From contig OY783195.1 in the NCBI GenBank assembly GCA_963678675.1, positions 31,701,006-31,765,005 of the forward strand: a DNA stretch of 64,000 nucleotides, given 5' to 3'. The DNA comes from Xiphydria camelus (taxonomy: Eukaryota; Arthropoda; Insecta; Hymenoptera; Xiphydriidae). A program made the position numbers and the translations under genes. The notes beneath the pieces were generated by a model. The model was not told the origin of the DNA. It did no database searches and worked only from the letters and a program-made list of their open reading frames with translations. Below are positions 12,301-23,647 of the stretch, piece after piece; within the stretch, counting starts at the first letter, position 1, and every line of letters begins with the position of its first letter.

Positions 12301-14847
12301 GGTAACAGTAGTTCTCTGTAACCCTCCAGATTGTTGATTTTTAAAACTTTCTTCAGAAGCACAGATGGCCGGATCTCCCCAAAGTATGGCCTTTGCGTCG
12401 GCGACAGCAAATTTTTCTCCGTCTGCACCAAATGCCAGTACCTCTACGTCACAAGCCACCGGGTAATATTGTACTTTCCCAGGAGGACGAATGCATATTT
12501 CTGGATGACACTGTAACCCTCGTTCTATGATAAATAAATTGTTCACTTCCCTGTAAGTTGAAATAAAATTAGAGAAATAGAAATAAATGCCGCACGAACT
12601 AAAATTATATTCTTTATCGCAAAGTGCGTGAGATGGAAAGCTCTGACTCATCGACACGATAGTTTACGATTATCTCGCACACCGTGACTTTCCAAACTTT
12701 ACCCGGAGCGTATCCGCATGTAGTGAGATTTCCTAGTACATCGTGCTACATTAATCCCCATCGCACTTGACCGTTATCGGTACGTGTTTAAACTGCGCTA
12801 TCGTCGCATTATCCCGGCCAAGTGATAACACACGGTTAACACGGGAGGTAATCGATTTTGTACGCTCGACTCGTTCGTAAAAGACGTCGAGGCGAGCTGC
12901 TCTTTGATTTTCCTTTCTGCGGCGCTGCCCCTCATGAATAATTCGTCGTTGACATCATTTGACGCATAACCGCGTACGCGGGACCAGGCGAACGCACCAT
13001 TTCAACGCGAGAGGGTCGAATCTTTGATATCTCGACTGTGATTTATCGGTGAGGTGTGTCAGGGGGGAATTCGGGTCGAGTGTATTTCGTTATTGATTCT
13101 TTCTTCTACCAACGAAAACGTGACCTCGAGAACTGACCCTCCTCGCGTTCTAATGCGGCGATTCTTACGGTCGAGTAATCGTTAAAGCGAAAATTGAGAA
13201 ATTACCGGACGCGCGTTTGTTATTATTGTTTCAGTGCGTGATATGCGTGAACGCGAGAGCGACGATGCAAACGGCGCCGTGTGGACACAGAGTCGTTTGC
13301 AGGTAAGCGACTGGCAAGCCGCGTGGTACAGCGAACGATTATCAAAAGGGGATCATTTTTCGATTTTCCTCTCTGTCAGAGCGATTATCTTAGCTTGGAA
13401 TCGGCTCCCTTCGTTTATGTGACGCTACTTGGTGCTTGCTTTCAGGCGGTGTTTCGTTAAAACGATCCAAATGGCCGTTTCTCAGAGGCTGCTACCTCTG
13501 AGGTGCGTCATATGCAGAGCAAAAATTTTGCGGTTGAAGCAGACCCTTCTACCGAGAGATGTGAGGCATCTTTATGAGTATAAGGAATTTAATACGAAAA
13601 AGAGAAGAAACCGAATTAGCGAACAATTCGACTTAACGATTCTCTCGTTTTTCGGTACAGTATTCGATGTCTGGTAAATCGTGGGTCCTGCCGCAGAGTG
13701 CGTCCGCGTATAGCATGGGACCCGGAGGCACAGTGGGTGCACAGACTGGTTCTGGCGGCAGATGGTGTCCCGGAAACGTACCGGCATCCGCATCCCTTTA
13801 TTCCATGGCTAGTGGATCCTCCTCCATATCCGGTGAGGAACCACAGATACATTGTATATCTATGGATGATTCGTTTATTCGATCGTCTACTCTAAATTCT
13901 GCCGAAAATTTCCTCCGCGACTTTACTAATTTGCGAATGATCGTTTCGAGAGAAATGCGTGTCTACGTCGCGATCGATCTCACTTGGACATGTTATTTCG
14001 CGCAGGTGTGTCTTCCGTGTCCTCGGCCACCTCGGCGTCGACCAGCAGTTCCGGAAGCTCCACCCTCGAGAAACCTACGAGGGTGAGACAACCCAGCGGC
14101 GCGACTCTGAGACGCTCGCAGACGCACTCCATGAAACTGAGAATTCAGGTACGATCCACGAAGTACAATATTTCGAGGACTTTTGAATTTGTCGATACGT
14201 CCGCGGTGGCGTCCCATCTTCCTCCTCTCTCTAGCGCTCTCTCCCCCCCACCCTTTTATTATGTTCCCGACAGGAGTACCAGGACCCGATTCAGCAGATA
14301 GCCGAGGACGAAGACGTGATTAGGGATAATCGCGAGAGAAGACTACCGCCGATCAAGGAGTTCCAGAGGGACTTTCGCGCCGGAAAGGCGTCGACTAGGA
14401 TACGGTAAGGATCTACGATCCGGCGATCCGCTATCGGGGACCTCGCGAGCGACCTAATCGATCGTATCGACGACTCGCAGATGCGCTCAAAAAATCGTAA
14501 CCCAGTTGGAAACGTCACCGAGTCGTCCCAGGGCGACGTCAGCGTGCGGTGCGACGACGCGCGAGAACTCGTCGTCGAGGTCGAGCTCCTCGAAGAAGTC
14601 GTCGCCGGTGATACCGAAGACGGTGACGACGGTGGCGCAGGAGGTGCAGAGGTCGAAGAAGGAGAAGGAGCGGGAAAAGGAGCGAGAGAAGGCGGAAAAG
14701 GCGAGGCAGAAGGAGGAGGAGAAAGCGGAAAAGGCGCGGCAAAAGGAAGCGAAGAAGTTGGCGAAGGAAGAAAAGAAGAGGGCGAAGAGGGAGGCGAGGG
14801 TCAGGCGGAAGGAGGCCGAGGAAGCGCTTCTCAGGGATGAGAAATAG
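9335..14847 (+). CDS. RING-finger (C3HC4) protein, probable E3 ubiquitin ligase
   Basis: A predicted cytosolic E3 that would recruit a ubiquitin-conjugating enzyme through an N-terminal RING. Exons: 9335-9397, 13235-13302, 13446-13560, 13661-13832, 14006-14148, 14274-14404 and 14481-14847 (stop TAG), all phase-consistent. The acidic lead EPEMASSQEDE runs straight into the RING: CVIC, 11 residues, CGH, three residues, CRRC, 17 residues, CVIC. This is the full set of eight zinc ligands, split between two exons. A Ser/Gly-rich middle follows, then a conserved-looking segment (VIRDNRERRLPPIKEFQRDF). The C-terminus of about 75 residues is Lys/Glu/Arg-rich with EKA/RQK repeats, predicted as a long charged helix or coiled coil. 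352 residues are covered; the start is uncertain. The intron 9398-13234 contains two secreted-peptide genes on the same strand. I cannot name the orthologue. Confidence 0.8.
10062..10069 (+). promoter_or_regulatory. TATA box of secreted peptide gene 1
   Basis: TATATAAA lies 33-40 bases before the ATG at 10102. An initiator-like CCAGTA follows about 25-30 bases after the box, so the 5' UTR would be only about ten bases. This supports an independent promoter inside the RING-gene intron. Confidence 0.65.
10102..10633 (+). CDS. Small secreted Pro/Gly-rich peptide 1 (nested gene)
   Basis: An 86-residue secreted peptide of unknown function. Exons: 10102-10152 (exactly 17 codons, hydrophobic signal peptide MKWTLLFVIVSLLLALA), 10281-10437 and 10581-10633 (stop TAA), all with good GT-AG sites and matching phase. 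Signal cleavage is likely near ALAIA/QPP. The mature part is PPPPP and GGGRGG repeats, Tyr-Gly stretches, a run of nine Thr, and a tail GGNRPPPPPRGPWSG. There are no cysteines. An AATAAA at 10832 can end the transcript. It lies inside the large intron of the RING gene, on the same strand, beside a second gene of the same design. Pro/Arg-rich tails occur in insect antimicrobial peptides, but a structural, glandular or cuticular role is equally possible. Confidence 0.75.
10832..10837 (+). terminator. AATAAA polyadenylation signal, peptide gene 1
   Basis: AATAAA about 200 bases after the stop codon at 10633, before the next nested gene. Confidence 0.5.
11768..11779 (+). promoter_or_regulatory. 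Three-codon upstream reading frame before peptide gene 2
   Basis: ATG GCG GAG TGA ends two bases before the ATG at 11782. If it is in the mature 5' leader it would impose reinitiation or leaky scanning on the peptide. Confidence 0.4.
11782..12321 (+). CDS. Small secreted Gly/Pro-rich protein 2 (nested gene)
   Basis: A predicted secreted protein of about 150 residues. Exon 11782-11832 is exactly 17 codons and encodes a signal peptide (MKRLLISVVILVIFNFT), the same layout as peptide gene 1. Exon 11920-12321 encodes a short basic propeptide-like stretch (EKISVARRVEPRE), then about 20 GPGG/GGP-type repeats that look collagen-like but are too irregular for a triple helix. It ends with a C-terminal 45 residues containing two Cys (FNCSSSQTF and ATDCHISF). 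AATAAA signals follow at 12533 and 12562. A short alternative intron (12308 to about 12357) would swap the last residues for an Ala/Ser-rich tail. It is probably a paralogue or functional partner of peptide 1. The family is not recognised. Confidence 0.7.
12533..12567 (+). terminator. Two AATAAA polyadenylation signals, peptide gene 2
   Basis: AATAAA at 12533-12538 and 12562-12567, about 210-245 bases beyond the stop codon. Confidence 0.5.
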
Positions 14848-17800
14848 TGGAGGGAACTTGGATTCCGTAGTCACCTGACACATTCGAGGGAATTGATTAC
14901 CCGATTCGGCGCGGGTTAGGCTAATAATTTTAACCGGAGCCGACGTGACGCGCGAGTGATCGTAGGGGGTTAAGTTACGTTTAAAGAAAAAAAATCTAGA
15001 AGCGGCCAAACTTAGTGATCCATCGTGTCGAGTCACGGAGGACTCGTCGTCGGTGGAACTTGAATCTAGCGAACCAATTAGATCGATACGTAGAATGTAA
15101 CCGAGGAAAATTATTGACACACTAGTTCGTACGTTCGTACTCGTACGTATACCGTATAGCAGTAGTCTTTTGGTTGGAGAGGGAGGTGGAAAGGAAAACC
15201 AGAGTCCCAGTGCGTTGCAGTCCGGAACGTTGGAAGATATTCTTCGAAAAATCCCGCTAAACCCCATGATTTCAAGTACATACGTAGATTTACACCCGAC
15301 ACCATTACGTTCCTCTCCTCATCGATGAGAACAAGGCAAGTACCTTCACCGACACTTAATTATTTCCCAGATGTATGTATTTACCCGGTTAACTCGTGTA
15401 ACTCCCTCGTATTTTAACGTCAGAGTTCCGAAGAGATTTGCCGGGTCATTGCCATTTCTCTCCGAATTCGGCAGTGTCCGTACAAAACGCGTTCGAGAAG
15501 AAAATCAAAAAGGTAGAACCGATAGCCGTCACTTTTGTAGCTGTAAATACACCCGAGAATCTTGACGAAATATCGCTTCGCGCGAATAACTTGCATCTTG
15601 CGTCGCGTGGAACAGCCTAAGGGATCAGCTATTCATGAAATAGAATCGCGGACGAAATCGCTCCTTCAACTCGAGACGGTTAATACATATTTTCTAAAAT
15701 CGCAGTGGTGCTCCAGTGATGCGCGAATCGTTCCTCGTCGTATTACCGCGTAAAAGTATTTTTTAAACGCGGGGTACATGGAAAACGAGAACCAACTTCG
15801 TAGCAATTCGTGACAGTCTAACGGTATTTGCAATAGCTATCTCGATCCATTCCACGCGCGGCTTCCACGCTCGATTGAAATCAAAAACATTTTTTTTACA
15901 ATGCCCTTAGACACGTAACTAGTGACTGTAGGTGAAAATATCAAACTGGAGGCAGCGCGGCGACGAGAACGGGGAGCGTGAATTTACACGCGCTCCTACG
16001 TATGCCGTAGGTTGCTTCGGATTCGTGAACAAAAGTCGCGGCGATTATAGCTGTTCGGTACACGTCGAGAATTCGGTGTACTATTTTAGATTACGAAAAA
16101 TACGGTCGGAGTGCATTTTGTTACGGATTACAACTTTGGCCAATTTTATTAACCGCAACGACGGGAATAGTGACGGGGGTAGTGTCGCATTCGAAGGCAT
16201 GCGGATAAGGGAGCGAGGCTTTACAGCCGAAGAATCCAAGTTATCTCACGTGAAAAAGAAGGAAAATTTATGTACTCTGAATTAACTAGTCGATAAGTTG
16301 TACTTCCGCATGATTCGTGATTGTCATTGATGCGGTGCATCGGTAAACGGCACAATCGTCGTCGCAGGAATTGGTGATACGCAAAAATGATACAGGCATT
16401 CGTGTTATATTCGGGACTTCTCGATGCCACATATCACTAATGATTAGTCAAGGTCGAGAGCATAGATCGTCAATTAATATTCTCATCGCGCGCATATAGG
16501 TATTACGACAATGTGTAATCTACCTGTTATGGGAGGCACAAAATATAATATATCGATCAAAGTGTGAAAAAAAATGTCGATACGAAGTGACCTCTTCGCG
16601 AATCATTTTTCCGTCATTATTCCCAGTCGCGAAAAATCCGAAGACGATCTGGTTGTGAAATAGTCTCGTGGGAATTTCGAATCGGCGGCGCACAAATCCC
16701 TGGTGCTCACGAGCGAGTAGCATGCTAAGTACACGCTTCCGGAACGAAAGTGCACGCGCGCGTAATTTTCGTCAAGAATAGCGTGCTTCTTTCTCGTGCC
16801 GCTTCGTTGTGCGACTGGCCTAAAATTTTCTGCCATCGACATGTCAATTTTATCCAGTGCATATAATACACTGAAAATTATATGCCGAATACTTTTCCTC
16901 TGATCGTGAGGACATTTTAGGATGTTCGAACGAGAAACGACGATTCTCACGGAACACTGGAATCTTTCGATTTCTCTTTTTTCAGCGTTACGATTCCTCC
17001 GACGTCTGCGATGTCGTAGTCGTTAATAACTCTACAGAAATACTTATAGCTAATGCACCATCGTGCCAGGTAGATGATGAACGATATATGTATACACAAA
17101 ATTGTGGGCAATAATTTCCAATTCAATGAATGAATAACGTACATTATCACGATACGTTATATAACGGATATATAATATTTATATAGTTGTAAGAGTTTGT
17201 AGACAGTTTATAGAACGTTAACAGTGAGCTAGTAACTATAGGCGTATAAAGTTCTATGCTAATTGCGTAACGTTTCAATAATAACGAAGGAGTATTACTT
17301 GTGTGTCAACGTTGTCATTCATTTTTCTACCAGGTATGTTAATCAATGCTATTGGTCTCCTCTCCAGGCCCAGAAGAATCGAGCAAAATACCACGTGCGC
17401 TGATGTGCGATTATTGTGAGATGAACAAAATTATTTCCGTATTGATTATTTTTTTAAACGAGCGCTATATCATTTTTTCCTTTCAGATGGGACGAATCGA
17501 GAAGAATATAACAAACACCAAGGTAACGTCAGACTTGAGTTAAAGTTGCAATTTACGATTGCGTTGAGAATACTAAATTATTACAGGGATATTGATATAA
17601 CTATCATTTGACTTCAGGAATTCTGATTTGAAGAAAGATTTTGGAAGAATATCGAAAGCTCTGAGTATAACGTAATTGAATTGAGTTAAATTATCGGCCT
17701 TTCGCAAAATTCACAAGACTCTTCCCAATCTTTGGTAGCCGACGAACACGTCCGACGGATTGTATATAAACAGAAGCATTTTTTCAGTCTAGAGGCAATT

Positions 17801-18945
17801 TATACACTTCCTGAAAATACCTTTAATGGTTTCCTCAAAATCTCTAATACCTTCTTCCACCAAAAAAAGTGCAGATTATGAAATACGCAGAGCCACTACA
17901 TAGCAGTGTGGCTATACGTACAGTAACATTCTCAGAATGGTGTACTCAGGGAGCGTGTGTTCTCACTCGCACTCAAACTTTCCCTGTGTATATCATCCTG
18001 GTATTGGGACAGGTTGTATGTGCAAAGTGATGTATTTTATAGTTGGCAATAATACTGATTTTTTCGTAGTTGCTCCTCCCGCCGGGCTCAATGGAAAGCA
18101 ACTATAAAATCGAGCATTGATGCAAAGTATAAAACGTATCACCTTTTACGTATCAAAATAATGTGAAGCTCTAAATATTCGTTACACCTCTCTTTTTATT
18201 GACAAAATAGCAGATTACTATATTACTCTCATAACGGATGATTCTTTTATTATAACGTCAGTTGCAAACAGTGTTACATGTATTGCACAAGCCAGGACTC
18301 TAGCGATGTAATAATTAATAAAATATACCAGATCCATTGTAATAATAATTAGAAAAAACATTGGATTATGTACAATGGACTATACTACACGCGTTATAGG
18401 GCGTGATACTACTATACCCATATCATTCTATCACATACTTGATAAAACAAACATATTTTGAGATGATCATAAAATATTAATTTCTCTTTATACGTAATTC
18501 TCTAATCATTTTATAATAGAATATTATAAAATTATTCTAGGCATACTCATGATATATCTATCGGAGTTATTCGGAATTTCAAACATACGCACTATATCAT
18601 TGTTAAAAATATACCGCCGAAATTTCTGCTCGACATTTCGCATGATCAAAACGATTCATTTTTTCCGAACACGACAAAGTATTGCGAAAATATAAATCGC
18701 TTAAAATCTATAATTTCCGAATAAATTGAATTCATGATAAGCCAAAGAGCAATGCATGACAGTTTTGTACGACATGATTGGAAATTGATACATTCGTTTC
18801 ACAATTATCGTTCATTATACCAAAGAAACGTACGAAGACACATGCGTACGAATGGGATACATTCATCTTTTACATTAAAAATACGTTCCTTTTGTATTCA
18901 TCACATTATTCGTAGCACCTTACAACGAAACTAATGAATAAACGC
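14848..18945. other. Gene-poor region between RING gene and ZAD gene
   Basis: This should include the RING-gene 3' UTR. It holds three weak exon-like segments on the plus strand (15425-15515, 16986-17071 and 17392-17403) that can be joined in frame but match nothing I know, and one 118-codon open frame at 15932-16285. From about 17150 rightward it becomes AT-rich with no gene signal. Confidence 0.45.
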
Positions 18946-21339
18946 TTAATCGTAATAACATGCGTGCAACCTAAATACCTCCTTATTCACGAAGCTAAGG
19001 CTACATTTCTCACAGAATTGCTTTATGCTATCAAATGATTTTCTGCTTGCAGGAACTTTAACTGTCTTAATTATCTCTTTTTGGGCGACGAAACGCCAAA
19101 GTTCTTTTTTCAAATTCTTTCTTATCCTTCTGTCAGACGGTTCCAAGTTTTTTACTTTGCCATTTCTCAGGTGGACGTCGTGACTCCTTAAATACTTGGG
19201 CGAATAGCATACGGTTTTATTGGGTGTTCGTTTCACCGTCGCTCTACTAGATTTCAATTTATTCTTCGTTACTTTTATCAGTGATTTCGACTTGGCAACG
19301 AAACTGGAATTCTTCTTCGATGATTTACTATTTCGCGTCCTACAATCTGTATCATCTTTTTCCACCTTTATTGTAATGTCTTTGGACAATTCGTCAAAGT
19401 GATTTGATAAATTTTTTACGTAATGTCTCTTGCGAGTCTCGAGCTGCACCTTCGCATTTGTTACGTGTGTCGGGGTGGGGTATTCTTCATCGGCAAATAT
19501 CTCCTTCTTTACCAGCCGATCAACAGCTTCGGTACTCGTGTCTTGTTTTCCACCCATACACCCAATCGAATTTGGCGTTCCAGCATTACCGCCGCAAGAT
19601 CTATACCTTTTCGAATGGCACTCCTCGCTTTTAGATCTATCAATGGAGTTGACTCCAGACTGGGAAGAATGTTTCCGTTTTGTGCCCATGTAATCGATGG
19701 AGTTCTTCCTCGGTCGTAAAGTCCGCCCCTCGAAATTATCGACCCTTTCCTCTTTGACCTTCACAAAATTAATATCATGCGTTTCAGACGAGACAGCTTG
19801 TTTTGTATCGGCACTTCTGGCTCTGCTTTGAGTATTCATTCGAGAAGTAGAACTGGATTTTTTTTTCGTCCCAATGTAATCCACAGATCGCTTTCTTGGT
19901 CTCAATATACGTACATCTCCCTTAGACTCTCTGTTTCTGTTACTACATAAATCCGTAATATCGTCGGTGCTCGGGAAAAGAATGTCTTTGGTGGTGATAT
20001 AACTTTGCTTTCGTGTATTCTTAGAAGGATGTCCGTTAAACGCGTCGATACTCGTTTCCAGCAGATCATCCTTTCGTCGCGTTTCTTGCAAAATATTATC
20101 AAGTATGCTCGAATTTTTCGTGTTAATCGTCGGTACTGTGTCGTCTACGTCCGTCGTACCGAGATTTTTATTTATGCTATATCTACATCTCATTTTCGTG
20201 CAGTCTTTCAATACAGCCTCCTTCGTTCGATTGCTCTTATCACAGGCGCACTTGCAATGCGCGTAGTTTGAGAAAGTACTATACGCGAAGCCGCACCGCT
20301 TCTCGGTGTCGTCGACAGTACAAGGTATTACAGTTCTGTTGTGTACATTATTTACAGGGAAGGTTACCGAACGCATAGAGTTTATATAATTTACATTATC
20401 GACAATAGGATCTAGCTCGTAGATATCGTAGTTGGGTGGCTCAGTTTTGATATTTATATTCTCTATCTGTACCATGGGGACTCCGACTTCCTCGGTGGAA
20501 TCTCCCTTTCGCATCCAGGATAATTGACTCTTAAAATCCGCGTCTGTCTTTAAGCAGTCGACATAGAACTTGTGAAACTCCTCTAATTTGTAGCTGCATC
20601 GATGGCACATGTGCTTTGGAAGCATGTCCATCTCATGTACCTGTGTGCGAATCATTGATATACACAGAATAGGATAATATAGAATCAATCGACGCTATAG
20701 AATAGAAACTCCTTTAAAGGCAAAAATATCAAAGAAGTACAGATAATGAAAATATTTGTAGCGTAAGGAAGGAATGAAAGAGCGAAAGATATCTTTGCAG
20801 TGGTCTTAAACCTGAAATATAGAGACCGATATCGACATAACGAGAGATTCGATAAAACGAGTGATTCGTATACATAATGGAACGGTAACTGTAAAATGCG
20901 ATAGAGAGAAAAAAGGGTACTAGTTCGTACGTAGATCAGGAAGTGAGGTTATCTAAGAATGGCTGGCGCGCGGGAACGTGCGCGTAAACATGCAGCGATG
21001 TACGAAGATTGCATAATGCGACAGGACAACGCATTGCCACTGCGGGGTGTGAGTCGACTCCGTCATCGTCCATCGAAATCGGTTCGAAACAATAGAAGAG
21101 CGGGCGAAGATGAACAAATTTTTGAACGCGGAGAAACAGCTGGCGGTCGCTGATCGCGAAGGGGAAAAACGAATACCAAAAAGGGAGAAACGTACCAAAA
21201 TTGGAAGTACCGCATTGATCTTCTTTACGTGGCTCTCTTTTTTATCAAAGATGTCGATGGAAATTCCAGACTCTTTGCCACAGAGACGGCACACGCGACT
21301 CGATTCCAAAGTCTCCATCGTTGCGCGACTCCCCTTCAC
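18946..21339 (-). CDS. ZAD-domain zinc-finger-associated protein with a largely disordered body
   Basis: A predicted nuclear protein of 612 residues. Exon 1 is 21339-21196 and exon 2 is 20640-18946. The N-terminal ZAD zinc-binding module is rebuilt across the junction: CRLCGKES in exon 1, and HMCHRCSYKLEEFHKFY in exon 2. ZAD domains mediate dimerisation and partner binding in insect zinc-finger transcription factors. The usual C-terminal C2H2 array is absent: only one finger-like end remains (CEKCSLSFVNKEVFRLHAC, then YYD and stop). The middle is Ser/Lys/Asp-rich with several SUMO-type motifs (IKTE, VKEE, VKKE, IKVE). It has a duplicated motif, LRPRKRSVDYIGTKKK near residue 293 and LRPRKNSIDYMGTKRK near residue 355. 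A second in-frame ATG (METLESS) seven codons downstream is an alternative start. Confidence 0.85.
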
Positions 21340-21729
21340 CTCCCGTTCGTTCTCTAATCTTTCTAATGACGGCGCGATGTTATTTTATCTTGTATCACAG
21401 AGCTCGCGCCCTGACTGCGAATATTTTCAAGGCTCTAATGGTCTCTTGTTTATCAAATACTCGATCATGACGCAGTACCTAGTTGGTAACACAGCACCCT
21501 CGATCAACCGGTACGAAATTTCTACCGACGGTGGGGAGTGAGCCGATGGTTAGAAATTGGTTAGTGCCCACTGACGGTATGTATGTTTTTGTGTTCCACT
21601 AATGTGTGCATGCATGCATGTGTATATACACATGTTCCATACATACAACGCTAGACGCGAAGGGCAAGTTGAACTTTGCGAGAAACGAAAGGATCGAGGA
21701 TGGAAATTGGATGACCACACGACTGTCTG

Positions 21730-21860
21730 AGGCCCGGTTCCACAACTCGGGCTTAACTCTTAAACGGAGTTTAAATCATCCGTCCAACCAATGAGCGCCC
21801 GAGAGAATGAGGATTTAAACCGAGTTTATCTAGATAAGCCCGAATTGTGGAACTGGCCCT
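21730..21860. mobile_element. Inverted-repeat MITE A
   Basis: Arms of about 48 bases (left tip AGGCCCGGTTCCACAACTCG, right tip its near complement) match at roughly 80 percent across a 34-base spacer. No coding capacity. Confidence 0.7.
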
Positions 21861-21956
21861 GAACGGTCTGAACTACTTGCGGAGTCTCTCGAGTCCCGGA
21901 CATCTGCGTGACCTGCCCTCTACGAGGTCTTAACGTCTGATATTGACGTAGGAATC

Positions 21957-22099
21957 GTGCGAGCGAGTGAGAACACGGATTAACCCTGGTGAACATATAA
22001 GAGTTTCTTTGTCGCGCACTCTAACTGGACAAGTTCGAGAAGGACGGAAAATGTGCGACAAAGAGACTCTTATACATTCACCTGTGTTCTCACTCGCAC
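21957..22099. mobile_element. Inverted-repeat MITE B
   Basis: The left end, GTGCGAGCGAGTGAGAACAC, pairs with the right end, GTGTTCTCACTCGCAC. A second matching block (GAGTTTCTTTGTCGC against GCGACAAAGAGACTC) lies inside. A lone copy of the same tip is seen near 17946-17965, which suggests a dispersed family. Confidence 0.7.
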
Positions 22100-22175
22100 C
22101 TGCACGGTAGAATCAACTAAACGTGATTTGCGTGAAATGACATAACGGGTGTCCTAATTCCCTTACGAAAAAAAC

Positions 22176-22346
22176 TACAATGCGAAAATACCACACGTGT
22201 AGTTATTGTATTATAATTTTCTGTAGTCAACTAAGAAGCTTATACTGTAACCCGCATACGAACTACACCTGTAGTTCATTGTAATATTCTGTAATGAACC
22301 ACAAAAGATTACAATAAACTACACGCGTGGTTTCGCACTGTAATTC
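22176..22346. mobile_element. Inverted-repeat MITE C
   Basis: Left arm TGCGAAAATACCACACGTG and right arm CACGCGTGGTTTCGCA pair over about 35 bases with a few mismatches. The interior repeats ACTACAC/GTGTAGT motifs. Confidence 0.6.
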
Positions 22347-22658
22347 TTTTTCGTTGGGGTTTCTTCGTAAGCCATTATTCTCTTTACATCAAATCATGAT
22401 GCAGTTACCAAATGTAAAACTAGAAGTGCCTTTATCGCGTGTGCGTGTATAAGTTAATAGATATCAAAATATTGTGTCAAAGGTAATCATTGTCTTACAA
22501 GGGGCGCTATCGTATTTTATCCAATATTCATCCGAACTCTGTTCTGTGTAGTAATACTATATTGAATTATATCTCTTAATTCTTTCCTTGTGTCACTCTA
22601 CATTTATTTGATTCTACAATAGGAAACCTAAGTTAGCTACGAAAACGTTGTCGAATAA

Positions 22659-22810
22659 ATTTTTCCACCTCCGATTCCGGCGAAACTTGGTCTACAATCT
22701 CTGGGGTGATTTTCGAGGTGCTTAAACGACTCGCCGGTTATAATAAAAGTATTATTATAAGTATAATAATACATGTAGCCAGTTTCGCCGGAATCGGAAG
22801 CGGGAAAAAT
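22659..22810. mobile_element. Inverted-repeat MITE D
   Basis: Thirty-base terminal arms (left tip ATTTTTCCACCTCCGATTCC) match the right end with three to four mismatches. The spacer is about 90 bases and AT-rich on its right side. Confidence 0.7.
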
Positions 22811-23001
22811 CATTCAACCTCTTTGAAGGGAAGCACATGGCGCGCACGCGCTTCACTCGCCTTTTAACTCACAATCAGTAACAAGCGTGATGCCTGCTTG
22901 AGAGGTATTGGGAAGTACGGTTTAATTTCTAGAAAACCATTGTAGAAAACAAAAAAAGACTTCGTATTTCATTGCGCTGCAAGAACCGTGGTATATGAAT
23001 T

Positions 23002-23598
23002 ATGGCGGCTAGCATTATTCAACGCATAAATATCGCTCTACAGAAATTCGAACATGCTATTGGCATTATCTTTGGAAGAGGATTTCCTCCAGGTAAGACT
23101 AATTTATCGACATACAATTCCCACTGTAAATAAAATTATATATTAAATTCACTTCTTCATTTCTGTATTGACGTTTCGTTCTTTTCCATAAAATGCGTCA
23201 GTACGATAAGTTTCAAATATGATTTCCCAACATAACCTGCCAACATGCTGCACTATAGATATAAATATCGCGCGAGAAATGTATTTAATACAGTTATTCT
23301 TTTTTAATTCATAATAGAAGCCCTATGTGCATACGAATCGAATTATGACGGATTCCGGACACCAGCCGTGAATAAAAAGAGCCCCTTCTCTCTAAAGGAC
23401 ATTGTGGGAGATGGATTCTTGTGGGCTGTACCCAAACATAGACGAAGTATAGAGAAAAGGATGAACCGAAAATTCGGACATCCAAAGTATATCTGGAAGT
23501 TGCTCGTTCCCAAAACTAACATATTAACGTGCACCAAATGCGGGCACGACTATGAAGCTGGACTGCTTTGCGGTAAGATTTAATTTGTAGCTTAATAA

Positions 23599-23647
<49 letters not shown>

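Larger units (their letters stand above)
21340..23001. other. Divergent intergenic region packed with palindromic elements
   Basis: The region separates the ZAD gene and mRpL32, which point away from each other. No gene is visible. Four different short inverted-repeat elements sit within 1.1 kb (listed separately). Promoters of both flanking genes must lie here. Confidence 0.6.

Noticed and set aside
14539..15267. A 242-codon minus-strand frame rich in Leu/Arg opposite the RING gene tail
   Set aside because: It is the antisense of the Lys/Glu/Arg-rich helix; purine-rich codons leave the opposite strand free of stops. The plus-strand exon has splice and phase support.
16986..17150. Minus-strand hydrophobic frame (LARWCISYKYF type)
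   Set aside because: AT-rich low-information product without start context or splice support.
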